The notes under the pieces are model-generated. The model saw only the letters and a list, made by a program, of their open reading frames with translations, ran no database searches and was not told the origin of the DNA. Position numbers and translations under genes: made by a program. Of a stretch of 20,672 bases of DNA, positions 19,455-20,672 are shown piece by piece (the stretch's first letter is position 1; the number at the start of each line of letters is the position of its first letter). The DNA comes from CAYLZN01 sp964387935 (lineage in GTDB: Bacteria > Acidobacteriota > Vicinamibacteria > Vicinamibacterales > JAFNAJ01), in NCBI GenBank assembly GCA_964387935.1, contig CAYLZN010000070.1, positions 1-20,672 on the forward strand, read 5' to 3'.

Positions 19455-19826
19455 CTACTTGACCAGGTCGGCGTACTGCTCGACGCCGAGGAGTTCCTGC
19501 GCTTCCTCGGCGCGCGAGACACGGATCTTGATCATCCAGGTGTCGTGCGGCGCCTGGTTGATCCGTTCGGGCTGCTGGGGCAGGTCCGTGTTGACGGCGA
19601 CGACCTCGCCGCTCATCGGGCTGTACAGCTCCGAGACCGCCTTGACGGACTCCACCGTGCCGAAGACTTCCCCCTTGGCCAGGGTCCGCCCCACTGCGGG
19701 CAACTCGATGAACACGACATCGCCCAGTTGCTGCTGCGCGTAGTCGGTGATGCCGACGGTGCCCTCCGTGCCGGAGAGCTGCACCCACTCGTGGTCCTTC
19801 GAGTACTTCCGATCAGCGGGATACAT
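19455..19826 (-). CDS. gcvH: Glycine cleavage system H protein
   Basis: A 123-aa lipoyl carrier that shuttles the aminomethyl intermediate between the P, T and L proteins. It has the typical YSKDHEWV beginning, VGITDYAQQQLGDVVFIELP, and the lipoylated lysine at about 62 in GTVESVKAVSELYSP, then GEVVAVNTDL and the C-terminal WMIKI. Length is normal. The ATG at 19826 lies 3 bp after the gcvT stop, with GAGGAG (19834-19839 on the minus strand) inside the end of gcvT, so translation is likely coupled. Confidence 0.97.
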   Translation of the reverse strand: MYPADRKYSKDHEWVQLSGTEGTVGITDYAQQQLGDVVFIELPAVGRTLAKGEVFGTVESVKAVSELYSPMSGEVVAVNTDLPQQPERINQAPHDTWMIKIRVSRAEEAQELLGVEQYADLVK

Positions 19827-19829
19827 GGC

Positions 19830-20672
19830 TCAACTCCTCGGGCGCTTGTAGAACGGCAAGGGCACGACCCTGGCGCGGATGCGGCGGCCCCGCACGTCGA
19901 CGGCCACCTCCCGCCCGAGCTCGGCCAGTTCCGCCGGCAGGTAGGCCATCGCGATGGCCCGCTTCAAGAAGGGCGTCTGCGTGCCGCTCGTCACCAGGCC
20001 GACCCTGGCATCGTCGACGAACACCTCGTGCCCGTGACGGGCGATGCCGCGGTCGATCATCTCGAGCCCCACGAGCCTCCTCGGCGCGCCCTGTTCCTTT
20101 TGTCGGCGGAGCACCTCACCGCCGGGCAGGTCGGCCTTGTTCCACCCGACGATCCAGCCCAGGTCGGCCTCGAGGGCCGTCGTCGTCTCGTCGATGTCGT
20201 TGCCGAAGAGGCGCATGGCCGCCTCGAGGCGCAGCGTATCGCGGGCGCCGAGGCCGGCCGGCACGAGCCCCTCCTCCCGTCCCGCCTCCTGCATCGCCTT
20301 CCAGACGCGCTCCGCCGCGGCCGGCGGGACGAACACCTCGAAGCCGTCTTCGCCGGTGTAGCCGGTGCGCGACACGGTCGCCAGCACGCCCGCCACCTCG
20401 CCGGTCGCGAACCAGTAGTACCTCATGGTCGCGAGATCGACGCCGGTGAGCGGCTGCAGGATCTTCTGCGCACTCGGGCCCTGGATGGCCACCAGCGCGT
20501 ACCGGTCGCTCGTGTTGACCGCCACGGCATCGCGCCTGAACTCGCCGAGTCGTTCGCGGATCCAGGCGAAGTCCTTGTCGATGTTCGACGCGTTCACGAC
20601 CAGCATGAAGTGGTAGTCGGCCATCTTGTAGACGAGCATGTCGTCCACGAAGGTTCCGGCCGGCGTCAACAG
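19830..20672 (-). CDS. gcvT: Glycine cleavage system T protein (aminomethyltransferase), 5' end missing
   Basis: Transfers the methylene group from aminomethyl-GcvH to tetrahydrofolate and releases ammonia. About 280 C-terminal residues are present; the frame runs open through the right edge, so roughly the first 80-90 residues lie outside. Seen are LTPAGTFVDDMLVYK, YHFMLVVNASNIDKD, the folate-region SRTGYTGEDGFEVFV, GLGARDTLRLEAAMRLFGND and the C-terminal GxVTSGTQTPFLKRAIAMAY and RIRARVVPLPFYKR. As the upstream gene of gcvT-gcvH-gcvP it should carry the operon promoter and any glycine riboswitch, neither of which can be seen here. The lipoamide dehydrogenase (L protein) gene is not in the window. 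Confidence 0.96.
   Translation of the reverse strand: MLTPAGTFVDDMLVYKMADYHFMLVVNASNIDKDFAWIRERLGEFRRDAVAVNTSDRYALVAIQGPSAQKILQPLTGVDLATMRYYWFATGEVAGVLATVSRTGYTGEDGFEVFVPPAAAERVWKAMQEAGREEGLVPAGLGARDTLRLEAAMRLFGNDIDETTTALEADLGWIVGWNKADLPGGEVLRRQKEQGAPRRLVGLEMIDRGIARHGHEVFVDDARVGLVTSGTQTPFLKRAIAMAYLPAELAELGREVAVDVRGRRIRARVVPLPFYKRPRS

Overview
The window is ordinary chromosomal DNA, GC-rich and densely coded, with no insertion sequences, phage genes, CRISPR arrays, tRNAs or rRNAs that I can see. Protein content and style (proline/alanine-rich linkers, several secreted peptidoglycan hydrolases, a secA-guaB pair, a single-chain GcvP) suggest a Gram-negative, deep-branching soil-type bacterium. 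Acidobacteriota, Vicinamibacteria-like, is my best guess at moderate-to-low confidence; no marker gene here settles it.

Layout. 1-1744: a minus-strand pair, a probable lipoprotein followed by a secreted SLT-family lytic transglycosylase; beyond it a sigma-54-like promoter points out of the left edge. 1745-3553: a divergent CoA-acylating aldehyde dehydrogenase whose C-terminal tail resembles modules of bacterial-microcompartment (Eut-type) proteins. 3554-5595: a leader with long-range base pairing over the ribosome binding site, then an MltD-like lipoprotein transglycosylase with LysM domains, ending in tandem terminator-like hairpins. 5651-8239: comM and a membrane-anchored M23 endopeptidase. 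8244-13467: a near-consensus promoter, secA, guaB and a small secreted protein, closely packed and probably co-transcribed. 13464-15463: minus-strand nnr-tsaE, overlapping by GTGA. 15529-16460: a class IV aminotransferase of D-amino-acid-transaminase type. 16467-20672: minus-strand gcvT-gcvH-gcvP, gcvT cut by the right edge.

Two functional themes stand out. Envelope: two lytic transglycosylases, an M23 endopeptidase, two further exported or lipid-anchored proteins, SecA and a possible D-amino-acid transaminase all bear on wall turnover or export. Core metabolism and repair: purine synthesis (GuaB), one-carbon supply (GcvT/H/P), NAD(P)HX repair (Nnr), tRNA t6A modification (TsaE) and DNA uptake/recombination (ComM).

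I found no clear new multi-gene system. The observations best worth following are the structured leader at about 3669-3782, the Eut-like C-terminal module on the aldehyde dehydrogenase, and several perfect inverted repeats between genes. All domain calls rest on recognising motifs by eye; no database search was run.
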